DNA of 64,000 nt from Codonopsis lanceolata (lineage: Eukaryota > Streptophyta > Magnoliopsida > Asterales > Campanulaceae). Shown piece by piece: positions 19,854 through 31,619 of the stretch. Within the stretch, counting starts at the first letter, position 1. Every line of letters starts with the position of its first letter. The notes beneath the pieces are model-generated. The model ran no database searches. It had not been told where the DNA came from and was given only the letters and a program-made list of their open reading frames with translations. Both the position numbers and the translations under genes were made by a program. The stretch covers positions 176,118,158-176,182,157 of the forward strand of contig CM028377.1 in the NCBI GenBank assembly GCA_013146195.2. The letters run 5' to 3'.

Positions 19854-21279
19854 ACCACGGGTTAGTAGTTAAATGAAAGCGTGGTTAATTAAGCGTATAT
19901 ACTCTCATGTGTGTATTAAAAAATCATGAACAAAAACAAATAACGTTTCTTAGGCTTCATAATTAATATTTTCATGTTAAATATATCATTTGATTAATTC
20001 ACAAAAAATAAGTAACATAAATCGAATAATTGAAGCAATGAAAGTATATTAAAATTTGGGGTAAATTACACCATTAGTCCCTAAACTTTGCAAAAGTCAA
20101 CTCGTAGTCCCTGTACAACGCAAATGCACACCACCGACCAAAGAATGCAAATTTTGCACGTTGGTAGTCCCTGACCCTAACTCTGTTAACCCAAGTGACA
20201 TCAAGTCAACACGTGCTTTGAATTAAGGGCAAATCGGTCTTTCCATTTCCAAGAAGAGCCAATCTGATAATATCATTAAATTAGGGAGGCCATTTGAACC
20301 ATCGTCAAAACAAGGGGGGACATATGAATTTTTTTCCCCATAAGCAACGTACTCTTCTTATTTTCCAAATCTCTCTCTCAAAATATCCAGCCTTGAGTCT
20401 TTATCCCCCAACTCCGGTCAAGCAAGCCTAACTCCGATCACCTCCTTCGAGCTCGGCAAGGTAGTGTTCCGGTGTCAATTTTTCAGATCACTCAGCCAGT
20501 GTCATCTTCTTCAAACCTCTGTGCACCAATAATTAGGGCTTGGATTAAGGACCGGCAAAGCAACACCATCTCTAAGAAATCTCTTTTCTCTAGTCTAAGC
20601 TCCGATTGTCCCCATTAGTTCATCTCCATCTCTTGTCTCTTTTTGTACCCCACTAACACCACCACTAATAAGTCGTTGCCCCCGCGTAACCCTTTCAACA
20701 ACAGCGTTGAATTTTTTGACCTCGACACCATAGTCAACCCTCTAACAATGGCAACAAAAGTATCACCTTGAAATATGTCATTGGGGGTCGTCCTCTGTTT
20801 TGGGTTATCAAAGGTTGGTGTTAATTCTTATGTTAAATTTATATCTGATCAGTACATTACATTAGTTTTATACTTGTTGGCTAATCGGTCGATTAAGCGT
20901 GCAACTGTGTATAGAACTTTGTCTTGTATAGTTTTTGTAGGACTTTTCAGGTTCAGCGGAAGACTCCTTCTAAGCTTCACCGAAAGACCTGCTCAAAGCT
21001 TAAGATCGGTAGACCTCGTGTCCAGCTGATCTGCTTCAACGTGTCCTCTCCAGCAAAAAGCTAACTGGATTAATTCAAATGAGAAATAAAAACTAAATGA
21101 TAAATAAAAAACCCATCCCCATTGAAAAACATTAAATGAAAAATATAACACTTTTTTATTTCCATCAATAAAATTGGAATGAGGGACTATTTTAATTTTT
21201 ACATTATTTTTCTATTTATCTTATTCTGGAAGCAAGTGTATAAAATTATACGTTTAGATATAAAGTCTAGGTAGTCTAA
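19849..21279. other. Non-coding; single Mutator-type end at 20052
   Basis: 20052-20240 (GGGGTAAATTACACC, TTAGTCCCTAAACTTTGC) has the wording of a common plant Mutator terminal repeat, but I cannot find its inverted partner downstream. 20340-20760 is pyrimidine-rich and resembles a 5' UTR. An 84-codon frame at 20775-21029 has no recognised domain. A truncated Pack-MULE is possible but unproven. Confidence 0.35.
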
Positions 21280-21818
21280 ATGACTCGGCGTGGTTTTTGT
21301 AAAACCCTAATTTATTGCATGATTGTTTATTGCATGAGTTCATACGTTCATAATCATCATTAGTATGTTAACTTAGCTCACTCATATGTTTAAAGTCGAT
21401 AGCATGTTCGTTGACGTCGTTTGGGATGCTCGTATGCTCCTTTTCTTCACGAGTTGCCTTGAAACTCGGGTTTGTGTTTTATGTTGTAAACACTTGGATT
21501 AATGTTAGAGACCACTCATAACATCATTAACACGCTTTAGATGTTGGTTGAATGCTAGTTGCATCGTCGGTTTAATCGCTAGTTTAATTCAAGCGTTAAC
21601 CCTTCTCCGTTTGACCTTTTCGGTTGTTGTTCGGGAGTGTTTTTCCTAAGTTCTTAGCCTTGTTTGAGTGAGGTTTGATCATTGATTTGCTTTGGTTATT
21701 GTTTAGAGGTGTTTAGGGTTGAATTCTAGACCATTTTGTGCATTGGAGGACTTAAGGATGCAACCGGGAGAGGCCTAGAACTTGCGAGGGGGCAAAGCGT
21801 AAGAATTGTGAAATCCAG

Positions 21819-21861
21819 AGTGATGCGGTCGCATCACTCTTATCCCATGCGACCGCAAGGT
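21819..21861. promoter_or_regulatory. GC-rich dyads in LTR
   Basis: AGTGATGCGGTCGCATCACT (21819-21838) is two 9-bp inverted arms around a 2-bp centre. It is followed by CATGCGACCGCAAGGTCC (21846 onward), a second copy of the same core. The same dyad occurs in other LTRs at 31505-31619 and 57930-58064. A protein-binding or methylation target is possible; function is inferred only from recurrence. Confidence 0.6.
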
Positions 21862-22409
21862 CCTTTTTCCAGCATCTCGGGATTTTCTGATTTCTCAACT
21901 TTTGACCCAACTAAACCCTACCCAAACCCAACCTAACCCACCCTAAACCATCCTAGTTAGTCCCACCTAGCCTCTCATGCATGCTTGACAAGTTTCAAGT
22001 GGTTTGGATGCATGTACAACACATGGCAAAGAAAGACCTCCAACATGCACACACATGCATTGGACACCCATTTCAGCCATTGCATGTCCAATACCTCCAC
22101 TAAACCCACCAAAATCAGTCATTCTTCTCTAATTTCGTGGCTGAACATTTCTTGAGAGTTATAGAGAGTTTATGCAAGCTTCTTGAGTGTTCATCAATGG
22201 TGGCCAAGCTTTGAGGAAGCCATTTCCAAAACCGATCGGTAGAAGTGAAGAAGAGAGCAAGGAGAACACATACCCAACCTTGCATGGACGTTTTTGTACA
22301 ACTTGTAGGACTTGTTTAAGGTGAGTTACAACATCTCTTCTTATTTATTTTAGCCTCATTGACCCTAGGGAAAACAATCTTGCTATATGAGGTCAATGAG
22401 AGCTCTTAG

Positions 22410-23120
22410 GACTTTGTAGAGATGCCATGTTCTAGAATATGTTATGTGATGAATTTGGGATGTATGAACAGATTATAGACCTATTATAGACCATGATTTT
22501 AATGTCATTTAGGGTAGTAATGTATGATAGATCATGCTACTTTGTTGTTTAAGTATTGAGGGCATATTGGATGAGATAGTTAGGCTTGTAGAGATGCCAT
22601 GATCTCGTATGTGCTAAATGACGTATTTTGGGTTGTGTAAACAGATTGTAATCAGATTGTAAGTCATGATTTTAATGTTATTTAGGTGTGATAATGTATG
22701 ACAAATCACTCCATCTTGTTGTTTAAGCATAGGAAGCATGTTTGGTGAAATAGTGAGACTTATAGAGGTGCTATGATCACGTATATGCTAAATGCTACAT
22801 TTTTAGTTGTATGATCAGAATATAAACATGTTATAAACAGGTTGTAAACCATGTTTAGGATGCTATTTATGTGTGTTAAAGTATGCTAGATCACCCTACT
22901 TTGTTGTTTAAGCATTGGGAGCATGTTTGATGAAATAGTTAGACTTATTGAGATGCTATGTTCACGTGCATGCTAAATGCTATATTTTTAGTCGTATGAT
23001 CAGATTATAAACAGGTTCTAAACCATGTTTTCAATGTTATTTATGTGTGTTAAAGTATGCTAAATCACCCTACTTTGTTGTTTAAGTGTTGGGTGCATAT
23101 TTGATGAAATGACATGAATG
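22410..23120 (+). repeat. Four imperfect tandem units of about 173-185 bp
   Basis: Units start near 22417, 22589, 22762 and 22947, each with a TAGAGATGCYATG start, an ATGCTAAATG block, GATCAGATTATAAAC, and CTACTTTGTTGTTTAAG near the end. They lie within the LTR-like sequence 21280-24783. Units 3 and 4 are the most alike. Confidence 0.8.
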
Positions 23121-24783
23121 TATATGCCTAGTTTGTGACTTTGATTCTATGTTTCATACTTGATTGTTTGATTGGGGTTTTATGGGTTTAATGACCTTAG
23201 TAACCTATTTGATTACGTTAGTATGGACATAGGAGAGTATTGAGGCCAATGGCTTCTATACCTTAATTTTGAAAGATTGATTATAACTCAACGGAGTTGA
23301 CTATTGGGTTAGTATGACATTAAGGAGTAATAAGCCTAAGTCCTACGAATTTTGGGGTAGTATTAATGGGGGTTAAGCCTCCAAGCATTTTAAAGTGTAT
23401 GAAGAACACTTGATGATTAGAGTCTTGATTTATCTCTAATGTGATTATGTGCTAGTTGTGAATTAAAAGCATGACTAGATGATTGTAGAGTACTTGTCTA
23501 CTTATTTGAGCATATGAATATGAATTACGTGTGCTTGAAGTTTGAGTCCAGCTGGAGTCGGTTGTCGAGTCATTGGCGGGACGATGCATCATCTTCACGA
23601 ATTGTGGGATTCGTGATTTTGATGGATCGCCGTGTCGGATTGCACACACCCTCTATCGATGGCCACGGTAGGGAAGTAGTTGATCTTAGTTGTAGTATGG
23701 AAACATGACTTTGATAACTATCGAACTCGGGGAAATGTCTCGGGGGCGTCGATATCCACGATAGGGATATCGAGGACACATAAGTTTGGCACATGTTTTT
23801 GCGGGGCGACATGCGCGACATGAAAAAGGGTAACGATATCACCTCCCTTTTGTATGAATTGACTCACGAGTGCTTATATGTGAATAATGTGCTACGTGAC
23901 TATGACATGATATGAAATGATGGTTGATTGAATTAATGAAATGTTATACTTGTTGATAACATGATATTCAAGATTGTTAAGTATGAGTACCTTGACATGA
24001 TTATTTATGAAATGAATATTATGCAATAACATGAATTATTATTGTTAAGCATGATGCCATGACAAGAAGTTATTGTTTGTAACTTGCTAAGTCTTTATGA
24101 CTTACTCCTATTTGTTTCGATTGTTTTCCCTAGATCCGAGCCGTGCAAGTGGATCGAAGTGATTATCGTTTACATTGAAGAAGCTTTGGCAAGGTTGCTA
24201 CCTTGTAATATTAGTACCTTTTCTTTTGGCAAGGACGACGGGGACATAAAGTTATATAAACTTTATGTGGGGTAGCAAGACTTGATTTGTTTAATTATTA
24301 GTACTTATGTTTAATTAGTACTTATTGTTTTGAGAGCCGACATATGTTAGTCGTGCCTTACGTATTTATGATGCTTATGCTTTTGTTGTTTTAACCATAT
24401 ATTGGTTTGTTTACTATGTTTATTATGCGGCATGTTTTAGCCGTCAAGCATGTTAGACTAGAGTTGTAGACTTAGTTTAATATTGGGTTCCGGCCGTAGC
24501 GTCGCCGATGACTTGATATTTAATTGCCATAAATTGTTATATGTGCCTATTGTTGCGTCACATGATTTTATTTTTGGACCAAGAGATTCATTATCTCTAA
24601 GGTTGTATTAGTTTGAGCTTGTTAGCTCGGGCGCCACTTGTTTTTAATATATTACGCTTTCGCATGTGTTAAAGTTTTTGCGTTATGGCCTTACCCACTA
24701 TTTGCTACTTGTTTTTGTTATGTGCCTTTTTGGAAGCGGCACGACCTCGGGATCTCGTCTTGGGATCCGGGTCGGGTCGCCAC

Positions 24784-25542
24784 AGTTTTTATTTATTATG
24801 GGTGTCATAGTCTTTTCACTCCCAAAAATGTTTTTTTCCGAAGAAAAAAAAGAGGGTACTGTAGCAGTTGAAACAATAATGCCAAAAGAGGACCGAAAGT
24901 GAATAATTCTTTGGACATGAGATTTTTTCTTTCACTTCAACGTTTTATTTTCACTTTCTAAAAGCCTTAAAAAATTTAAAAAGAAAAAAATTGGGATTAA
25001 TGGGGAAAAATATTTAAAGAATCATTATATATAATTCCTCACCAAGTTGATATACAACAATCCACATGTCCAATTGAGCGGCCAAATTCATTGGTGGCCC
25101 AACTCATTGCTTGCACAAAACCCTACTATATATAATCCCTCTTTCCCTTGCCGTGCCATTACTCCTCAAATGTTAGGGCAACCGCTAGTTAATTATTAGG
25201 TAAGAATTCAGTCTTCTCTCTTCTCTCTCTTCATCGTCTAAGAGAAGTTTGTGATCTCAGTCCATAACCGTTACACTTTACGGTTTACTATGTTAGAACC
25301 CATTCATCTCTCATATTCTATCTCTTCTCTCCTCCTAATCATCTTTGAGATCTCAAAAATTTCAGTCCGTTTGTGAGAGTAGCATACATTCTCTTCTTCT
25401 CTATCTTCATCATCATTGAGATCTCTTGGATTTGAGATCTCAGTTCGTTTTTGACTAAGTTGAGTTATCTAGGGTTTGAGATCTCCGGTCATCTATGTTG
25501 TTCGTGAGAGTGAGAGCAATCACTATATGTTGGGTATATCTT
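24784..25542. other. Non-coding spacer with CT-rich leader-like sequence
   Basis: Contains TATATATAATCCC near 25125-25140 and a run of TCTCTTCTCTCTCTTCATC and GAGATCTC-rich sequence (25205-25495) that resembles 27760-27905. It may be U5/leader sequence of another decayed LTR element. No reading frame is supported. Confidence 0.4.
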
Positions 25543-26453
25543 TGTAATATACCCAAATTTTGGAATAAAAATATTAATTATATTATTAATATTTTAAATT
25601 GTTTTCGGCTAACCTTAGTATATTTTGGGCCATTAGTACTTCTATTTGTTTGGGCTTCTGCCCAATTAATAATGAATTTTTTTTTGAATTGGGCATGACC
25701 AAATGGAGTCCTTTAGTTTGATAATTAAAAAAAATTAACCTGGTTATAGTAATTCAAAAAAAAAAGAAACAAATGAAGAGACGCAACAGACTGGACTGGG
25801 CGGGAGGTGTGTCGGTGGAATGGGAAACGGAAGAGGCAATTGGTAGAGAACGGGTAGGCTCTCCCTCTGACATAAAAAGGGGGAGAGATGATAAGAATAT
25901 CTTTCCCAGATTAGGCACACACACACGCAGAGAAAGAGCCGGAAAAAAAAATTTCTGAACAGGTATTTTCGGAGAAGACGATCAGCAGGGAGACAGCGAC
26001 AGAAGAAGGAAAGCCCATCGGTTGTGACGTAGAATTTGATCGAGGTAAGGTCCCTTCCGAATCCGAATGCTTTGTTTCGAATTTCTGTTGTATCGGTATA
26101 TATTAAACTCCTTTGGAAATTTGGATTTCAATGGATACGTCCTTGATTTCAAAATAATGATAGTAATAATAATAATTGACTTGTATGAATTCTGCAAATA
26201 TCCTGAAATGGTAGAGTTGCTGGCAAATGGTTGGTTTGTTTGATTTTTGCTCTTGACAGTCATAAAGAATGAAGAGGAAATGAAAAGAAAAAAAAAGAGA
26301 TGAAACAGAGAGATAGAGTTTGGATGGCCGGAAGGTAAAGAAGGAAAGGAAAAGAAAAGAACTAAGAGGAATGGTATAGGAGGAATGTAAGGAAATCAAT
26401 ATTATAGTGGGTTTTGGAAAGTTAAAGTTTTCACACACAAGAAGAAGTTAAAA

Positions 26454-26495
<42 letters not shown>

Positions 26496-27176
26496 TGGAA
26501 GAAGAAAGAAAAAAAATGGGGAAGAAAAGAGAATGGTGTAGGGAGGTAGGAGGAGTGTAAGGAAATCGTATTTTAATGGGTTTTGGAAAGTCAAAGTTTT
26601 TACACACGAAAAGAAAAAAAATCAAGAAATTAGGAAACCAAGCCTTTTTGGTGGTTGTGAGTGATGAATCTGTTTTACAGATTCATCCTCTAACTTTTGA
26701 GGTTGTTCTAACAAGTATATAATTTCAGATTTTTGCCCAAGTTACAAAAGTTTGAATTAGACCATATATAATTTTAATTAATTATAAATTTAGGAATTGT
26801 TATTTATGTATTAATTTTTAAAAGCTATTAGAAGGTCTTTAAATTTAGGATCTTTATTTTGTATTGTTATGATTTAGATTTGGCTAAGCGCGGGTGGCGG
26901 TGCTTTGTACTCGAGCTAATTTTTCGTCGCATTGCTAAGGTAAGGGATTATACATCATTTAGGTTATTTTGAATTCTTAATTCCAAAATGTTAGGCTTCC
27001 GCTATTTCCTTGGCATTGCCTTTCCTTGAAAACGTGTGCCGACCTTGGGTTGGTTTTTGAATTTGAAATCCCGTCGAACCGTTCTTTCGTTATTCTTAAT
27101 TGTGAAATTACTTTATGAATCTCAAAAATTGTTTAAACTCGTTGTTCGATATTTTATTCGGTTATCATTGTTATAT
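25543..27176 (+). mobile_element. Tekay/Del-like LTR fragment, plus orientation
   Basis: Begins TGTAATATACCC and tracks, block by block, the minus-strand LTR 30174-27910: GGTAAGGGATTATAC (about 26940), CCTTGAAAACGTGTGCCGAC (about 27027) and TTCTTTCG (27080) have counterparts there. It stops at the TRIM insertion at 27177. It is inverted relative to the other copy. Internal duplication around 26368-26450 and 26528-26615 is noted separately. Confidence 0.55.
26368..26625. repeat. Tandem duplication and (GA)n microsatellite
   Basis: The segment 26368-26450 is repeated at 26528-26615 (GGAAATC, ATGGGTTTTGGAAAGT, CAAAGTTTT, ACACACRA). Between them is an uninterrupted AG array at 26455-26491. The long frames in this stretch are low-complexity. 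Confidence 0.8.
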
Positions 27177-27745
27177 TATAATACCCCAATCCCACATCGG
27201 GTAGATGTGGGACTTGTGTTTGATTTATAAGGTAGTCATGCGCTACTACTGAGCTCCAATATCATCCATGGACTTTTGGGTCGGCTTGTGGTGGGCCTGA
27301 TGACCCAAGGTGCTACGTGCTCAGTGGGCCAGTGTGTGTGCTACACGTAGCGAGCCGGACTCTCGGGCTCGGTTCGTTACAAATGGTATCAGAGCGGGTC
27401 CCGGCCGAAAATGTGGGAACAAAGTGTTGTGCGGGCCAAAGTGCTACACCGCAGAAGGTGGGAGCCACCTCTTGAATCCTGCATTGCCCGGGGTACGATT
27501 CGGCCTTGACGAGGACGTCAAGGATTTGAGTGGGGGAGATTATAATACCCCAATCCCACATCGGGTAGATGTGGGACTTGTATTTGATTTATAAGGTAGT
27601 CATGCGCTACTACTGGGTACCAATATCATCCATGGACTTTTGGGTCGGCTTGTGGTGAGCCTGATGACCCAAGGTGCTACGTGCTCAGTGGGCCAGTGTG
27701 TGGACTACACGTAGCGGGCCGGACTCTCGGGCTCGGTTCGTTACA
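27177..27745 (+). mobile_element. TRIM (terminal-repeat retrotransposon in miniature)
   Basis: Two 205-bp direct terminal repeats (27177-27381 and 27541-27745), about eight differences apart, flank a 159-bp non-coding middle. Just after the first repeat is a primer site TGGTATCAGAGC (27384-27395). Just before the second is a polypurine tract AGTGGGGGAGAT (27529-27540). It encodes no protein, so reverse transcriptase must be supplied by another element. The repeats start TATAATACCCC and end CGTTACA. No clean 5-bp target duplication is visible, so one flank may have been altered. Confidence 0.88.
27384..27395 (+). other. TRIM primer binding site (tRNA-Met type)
   Basis: TGGTATCAGAGC two bases after the 5' terminal repeat, the same primer site used by the copia element at 13994-13983. 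Confidence 0.88.
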
Positions 27746-27909
27746 ATCTTGGGTGGTCCTCGAGGTTGGTGAGGGTGGCTTCTTTATCCTCTTCTATTTC
27801 TTCTCTACTCTCTATCGTCCTTGAGATCAAACTGGTTTGAAAGTCAGTCTGTTTGTAAGAGCAGCCTCCTCTATCCTCTTCTATCTCTTCATCATCCTTA
27901 AGATCTCTA
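27746..27909. other. CT-rich spacer between TRIM and LTR
   Basis: Pyrimidine-rich sequence similar to 25380-25495. It may be remaining flanking LTR/leader sequence. Confidence 0.4.
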
Positions 27910-29338
27910 TGTAACGCCCCACATTTTGGCACCGACACCATGGTCCCACAATTTGGCCACGTCACTAACAATCATTACTGAAATCATAAATGTTCTAATC
28001 TCGTGATAATTAAATCTTAATATCCTTGACTGTAGTAAAAAATAACCCAAAATAATTAAATACAAAATCTATCTAATACTTGACATGAGTCCATAATTAA
28101 TTTAAAGTACTGTCGAATAATTCAATAAGTAAGGCTAAATCTAAATTCTCGGAAGCTGTCATCTTGGTCTACCCGAGCCAAAATCCTCTAACAATCTTAC
28201 TCATTACCTGAGAAAGAAGAGTATGAAGGGGTGAGCCGAACAATGCTCAGTAAGTTCATATACGACCCCTCCGGTTACTAAGGAGGAGTTGACCAGGAAT
28301 AGTTCAGAGATGAATATTAATAAAATAGTCGAAATTCATTATTTTAAAAAATTCGATAAGCGGAAGCAATTATCATATTTCGATTTAAGAGAGTAAGAAT
28401 CCAAATGAAAATAAACGTTCAATGTGACTTGAGTAATCAACTATCGCAAACCGTCCCATACCAATTAGCGACAACTGACTACTCACAGAATCCCATGATC
28501 GCATAAGCAAATTCATAAATCATAGTTCATAGTTCATAGATCATAATCCATAGATCATTGGTAGATTTGGATAACCACGCCACGGGCTAAGTTGCGTTCA
28601 TAAGCATCATAAATCATAGTTTCATAATTCATAGTGTCATAAATTCAACTTAGTGATCATGGTAGAATTTCAAGTAATCAAATAATTTATAAAATCAAGC
28701 ATCGCCAAAAATCGTACTTTTCATATCAAAGGTATCTCACATGAAATTCAATAATTATGTGAGAATAAACAAATAATCAAATTGTGTGAGTTCGAAAGAA
28801 GTGTAAGTGACGGAGTTCGAATTCAAATGTCAATTTAAAGTCGGCGTACGTTTCAAGAAATATTGAAGTCAAGGAATTTAATGAGAACCTAACAAACGGT
28901 ACATAAAAATTAGAGACCTAAAAGAGGTATAATCCCTTACCTCGAAATACTTGACAAAATAATTAATTCGCACCTCGTACGATCGTCCTAAGCTCGCTTG
29001 TCCAAATCTAAATTCAAAACATACATAATTATCAACTAATCTCATTATAATAATTAACCCTTAATATTTATACCGTACTCATGATCGGCTGTTTATGAAA
29101 GATAATTATATTAATGAGTTAGCATTTTATTATTGAACAATCAGTACGGTAATTAATTAGTTAATTGGCTAGTTGATTTAACCCCACCAAGCCCAAGGAT
29201 TTTTTTTTCTTCATGCTGGAACGCATACTCCCAAAGCCCACACATTAGTAAGGTAAAAAGAAACTGAACACACACACTGACCCCACGGTCAAACACACAC
29301 ACATACACATCTCTCTTGCTTTGTTTAATTGTTTCGAT

Positions 29339-29419
<81 letters not shown>

Positions 29420-30174
29420 ATGTATGTATGTATATGTATGTATGTATGTATATTAAATGTATGCTTAATGATGGGACTTGATAAACAGTGGATTCATAAA
29501 ATTCAACCAGTTGATCTCGAAAATTGATACCATTTGTATATATATTAAATGTGCACTGTACGGTTGTACCCAAGCCGCCTGCCTTCTGTATTTGTTTATT
29601 ATTATTTATGTAACAAAATAATCAACACTATTGAGACTATAATATTAACGCACCCACTTTTAAAAATTGATTTCATAGCTAAACCTATCCTACCTGTAGC
29701 CTACTATTCTCTCTCTCCCTTTTCTATCAATCACACAATGATGGGAAAAAAAACACAATTGAAGACTACCCTCGTTTCTCCAAGGGAAAACAAAAACGAA
29801 AGGTGCTCGGTTTTGTTTCTCTCTCTCTCGGTGGGAGTGGGAAGGCTGCCGTCGTGTTCTCCGTCTTCTGTAATATTACATAACGTTTTCCTCCCTTTCA
29901 ATCCTATTTATATAAAAACCCTATTAGGTTTCCTAACCCTAACATTAAATGGACCAAGACCAATTTTTTTAATTGGGTAATATTATTAGGGAATTGTAAT
30001 TTATCCTAGTCATAAGTGGGCCAATCCCAAACCAATTTAATTTGTTACCTAAAAGGTTCAAAGCATTAATTTAACACAAATAATTATAACATTAATTATA
30101 TAGGTCCAAAACGATCATAATATTAATTAATGAAATTTTTTTAATATTTTTACTAAAATTATCGGGGTATTACA
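27910..30174 (-). mobile_element. 3' LTR of a Tekay/Del-like element
   Basis: On the minus strand it starts TGTAATACCCCGATAATTT directly after a polypurine tract and ends GGGGCGTTACA at 27910, so both ends are TG...CA. It is 2265 bp. A TATA box (TTATATAAATAGG, about 29917-29905) is about 260 bp from the start. CTGAGCATTGTTCGGCTCACCCC near 28225-28250 is typical of this family's R/U5. It contains the TA microsatellite at 29341-29410. Confidence 0.78.
29341..29456. repeat. (TA)n and (TATG)n microsatellite
   Basis: About 35 TA units then TATG/TATGTA units, inside the Tekay-like LTR. Apparent coding frames here are low-complexity artefacts. Confidence 0.95.
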
Positions 30175-30192
30175 CTCTCACCCCCTTAAAAG
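30175..30192 (-). other. Polypurine tract of the Tekay-like element
   Basis: On the minus strand CTTTTAAGGGGGTGAGAG lies immediately before the LTR start TGTAATACC. It is the plus-strand primer for reverse transcription and fixes the element's orientation. Confidence 0.85.
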
Positions 30193-30222
30193 AAGTTTAG
30201 TCCCTAAACTTAACGTACCTAA

Positions 30223-30802
30223 TCAGTCGAAGAGGCTTGGATGTCTTTCTCGCATATCTTCCTCTAATTCCCAAGTAGCCTCTCTCTCGGTGTGATTAGT
30301 TCACTGTACCTTCACGTACGGAATGGTACGTCGTCTCAACACTTGATCCTTCCGGTCCACTATACGAACTGGTTGTTCATCGTAGCACAAATCCTCCCGC
30401 AATTGTAAGGGTTCGAAAGCAATCACGTGGCTTGGATCTGGGACGTACTTTCTCAACATTGACACATGGAACACATTGTGGACTCCCGAAAGCGTAGGTG
30501 GTTGTGCAAGCACATAAGCGACTTCTCCCACCCGATCCAAAATTTCAAAAGGACCTACAAATCTTGGATTGAGTTTCCCCTTAATGCCAAATCTCATAAC
30601 TCCCCTTGTCGGTGAAACTTTGAGAAACACATGATCTCCCACTTCAAACCTAAGTTCGCGATAACGCTTATCGGCATGCGATTTCTGTCTACTCTGGGCT
30701 GTAAAAAGTCTCTTCTTGATCAACTGTACCTTATTTAATGTAATCTGCACGATTTCTAGCCCAAATAGTTGCCTCTCGCCCACTTCATCCCAACACGTAG
30801 GT
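30223..30802 (-). pseudogene. pol: Tekay/Del-like pol C-terminus: integrase end and chromodomain
   Basis: The frame reads KSHADKRYRELRFEVGDHVFLKVSPTRG, then GPFEILDRVGEVAYVLAQP and VFHVSMLRKYVPDPSHVI, all standard for the integrase C-terminal (GPY/F) domain of Tekay/Del chromoviruses. A chromodomain-like part follows (QPVRIVDRKDQVLRRR, then ATWELEEDMRERHPSLF to a stop at 30223). A TGA at 30301-30303 interrupts the same frame where the family has Trp. The chromodomain guides integration to heterochromatin. The 5' side is cut at 30803 by another LTR. Confidence 0.85.
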
Positions 30803-31504
30803 TGTAACACCCCGCTCCTTGGTTAGCTCGGTTTACGTGTCATGCTTGCACTTCTTCCTTTGTTGACTGTATGTTTGGTTTGTGAGAGAGTCTAGATGTG
30901 TATGAGAGACCATATTAAGACCAAAACACTATTAAGAGATGTCCTATAGTGGTCGACTTGCTAAAGTCACAAATCGTGACTCGACGATAGTCGGAATGCG
31001 ACGCGATTGAGAGTTTGCTTGCGTATTGTGTTTGAGACCTCAGTTTGGTCCTAGACCTTTATAAGATGATTTATTAACATGTTTAGATGTATTAGAATTC
31101 AAGTTGGAGGTGTTCCTTAAGTCTATCGATGATTTGGAAGCTTTGGAGATAGGATTCGTCTCTATCGCGTAGTTCGGGGATTGAGTCGTGTAATCGTCAC
31201 TCCTTTAGAATTCTTATTTCCCTAGTTGTTATTCAAATTTCTAGGAGTATTCAAGCTTCTTCATTAGCCCTTATACTTTCCTTAAAGTCTCCTTTCATTG
31301 CTCGTTCAATTGCTAGTTCATTCGTCGTTTCGGTTGCACGTTGTTGCACCTCTTCCCGGTTTCGCTCCGAGTTGTTTCGGGGGTTGTTGTGAGTGTTCTA
31401 TGGGAGTTCTAGACCTACTTTGAATGGGGTTTGAACCTTTTTGATTTGGTTATGTGTTTGAGGTCATTTGGGGTTGAATTCTAAGTCTTTTTTGTTCTGG
31501 GAGG

Positions 31505-31619
31505 CTTGCGGCCGCAAGGGGGAAGGACCTTGCCCCCGCAAGGTCAATAGAAGAAAACACCAAGAGGGGCTGGAGAGCTTGCTGTCGCATGCTCTAGGAC
31601 ACCTTGCGACCGCAAGGTG
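31505..31619. promoter_or_regulatory. Three GC-rich dyads upstream of the LTR TATA box
   Basis: CTTGCGGCCGCAAG (31505-31518) is a perfect palindrome. GACCTTGCCCCCGCAAGGTC (31526-31545) and CACCTTGCGACCGCAAGGTG (31600-31619) are two more dyads. They sit about 220-330 bp before the TATA box at 31838, in the position of U3 control elements. The motif recurs in two other LTRs. Its role is inferred. Confidence 0.62.

Larger units (their letters stand above)
21280..24783 (+). mobile_element. Long LTR fragment, Tekay/Del-like family (5' end uncertain)
   Basis: The segment aligns loosely with the LTR at 30803-33310: shared blocks include TAGGGTTGAATTCTA, CCCTA(G/A)GGAAAACAA, ACTCAACGGAGT and the GC dyads described separately. 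It ends GGGTCGGGTCGCCACA at 24783, a plausible LTR 3' end. No primer site or internal region follows, so it is a solo or truncated LTR. The left boundary is approximate because no TG start is recognised. Confidence 0.55.

Noticed and set aside
20052..21280. Third Pack-MULE beginning at 20052
   Set aside because: The left end looks right, but I could not find an inverted right end or a target duplication, so it is described only as a single end.
27310..27594. 94-codon frame crossing the TRIM
   Set aside because: It spans terminal repeat, primer site and middle region of a TRIM; TRIMs are non-coding and the frame has no domain.
27177..27745. Direct repeats that could be mistaken for a CRISPR or tandem duplication
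   Set aside because: Only two copies of 205 bp, with retrotransposon primer site and polypurine tract between them; this is a TRIM.
29321..29573. Frames of repeated Ile-Tyr on both strands
   Set aside because: They are translations of the TA/TATG microsatellite, with no coding meaning.
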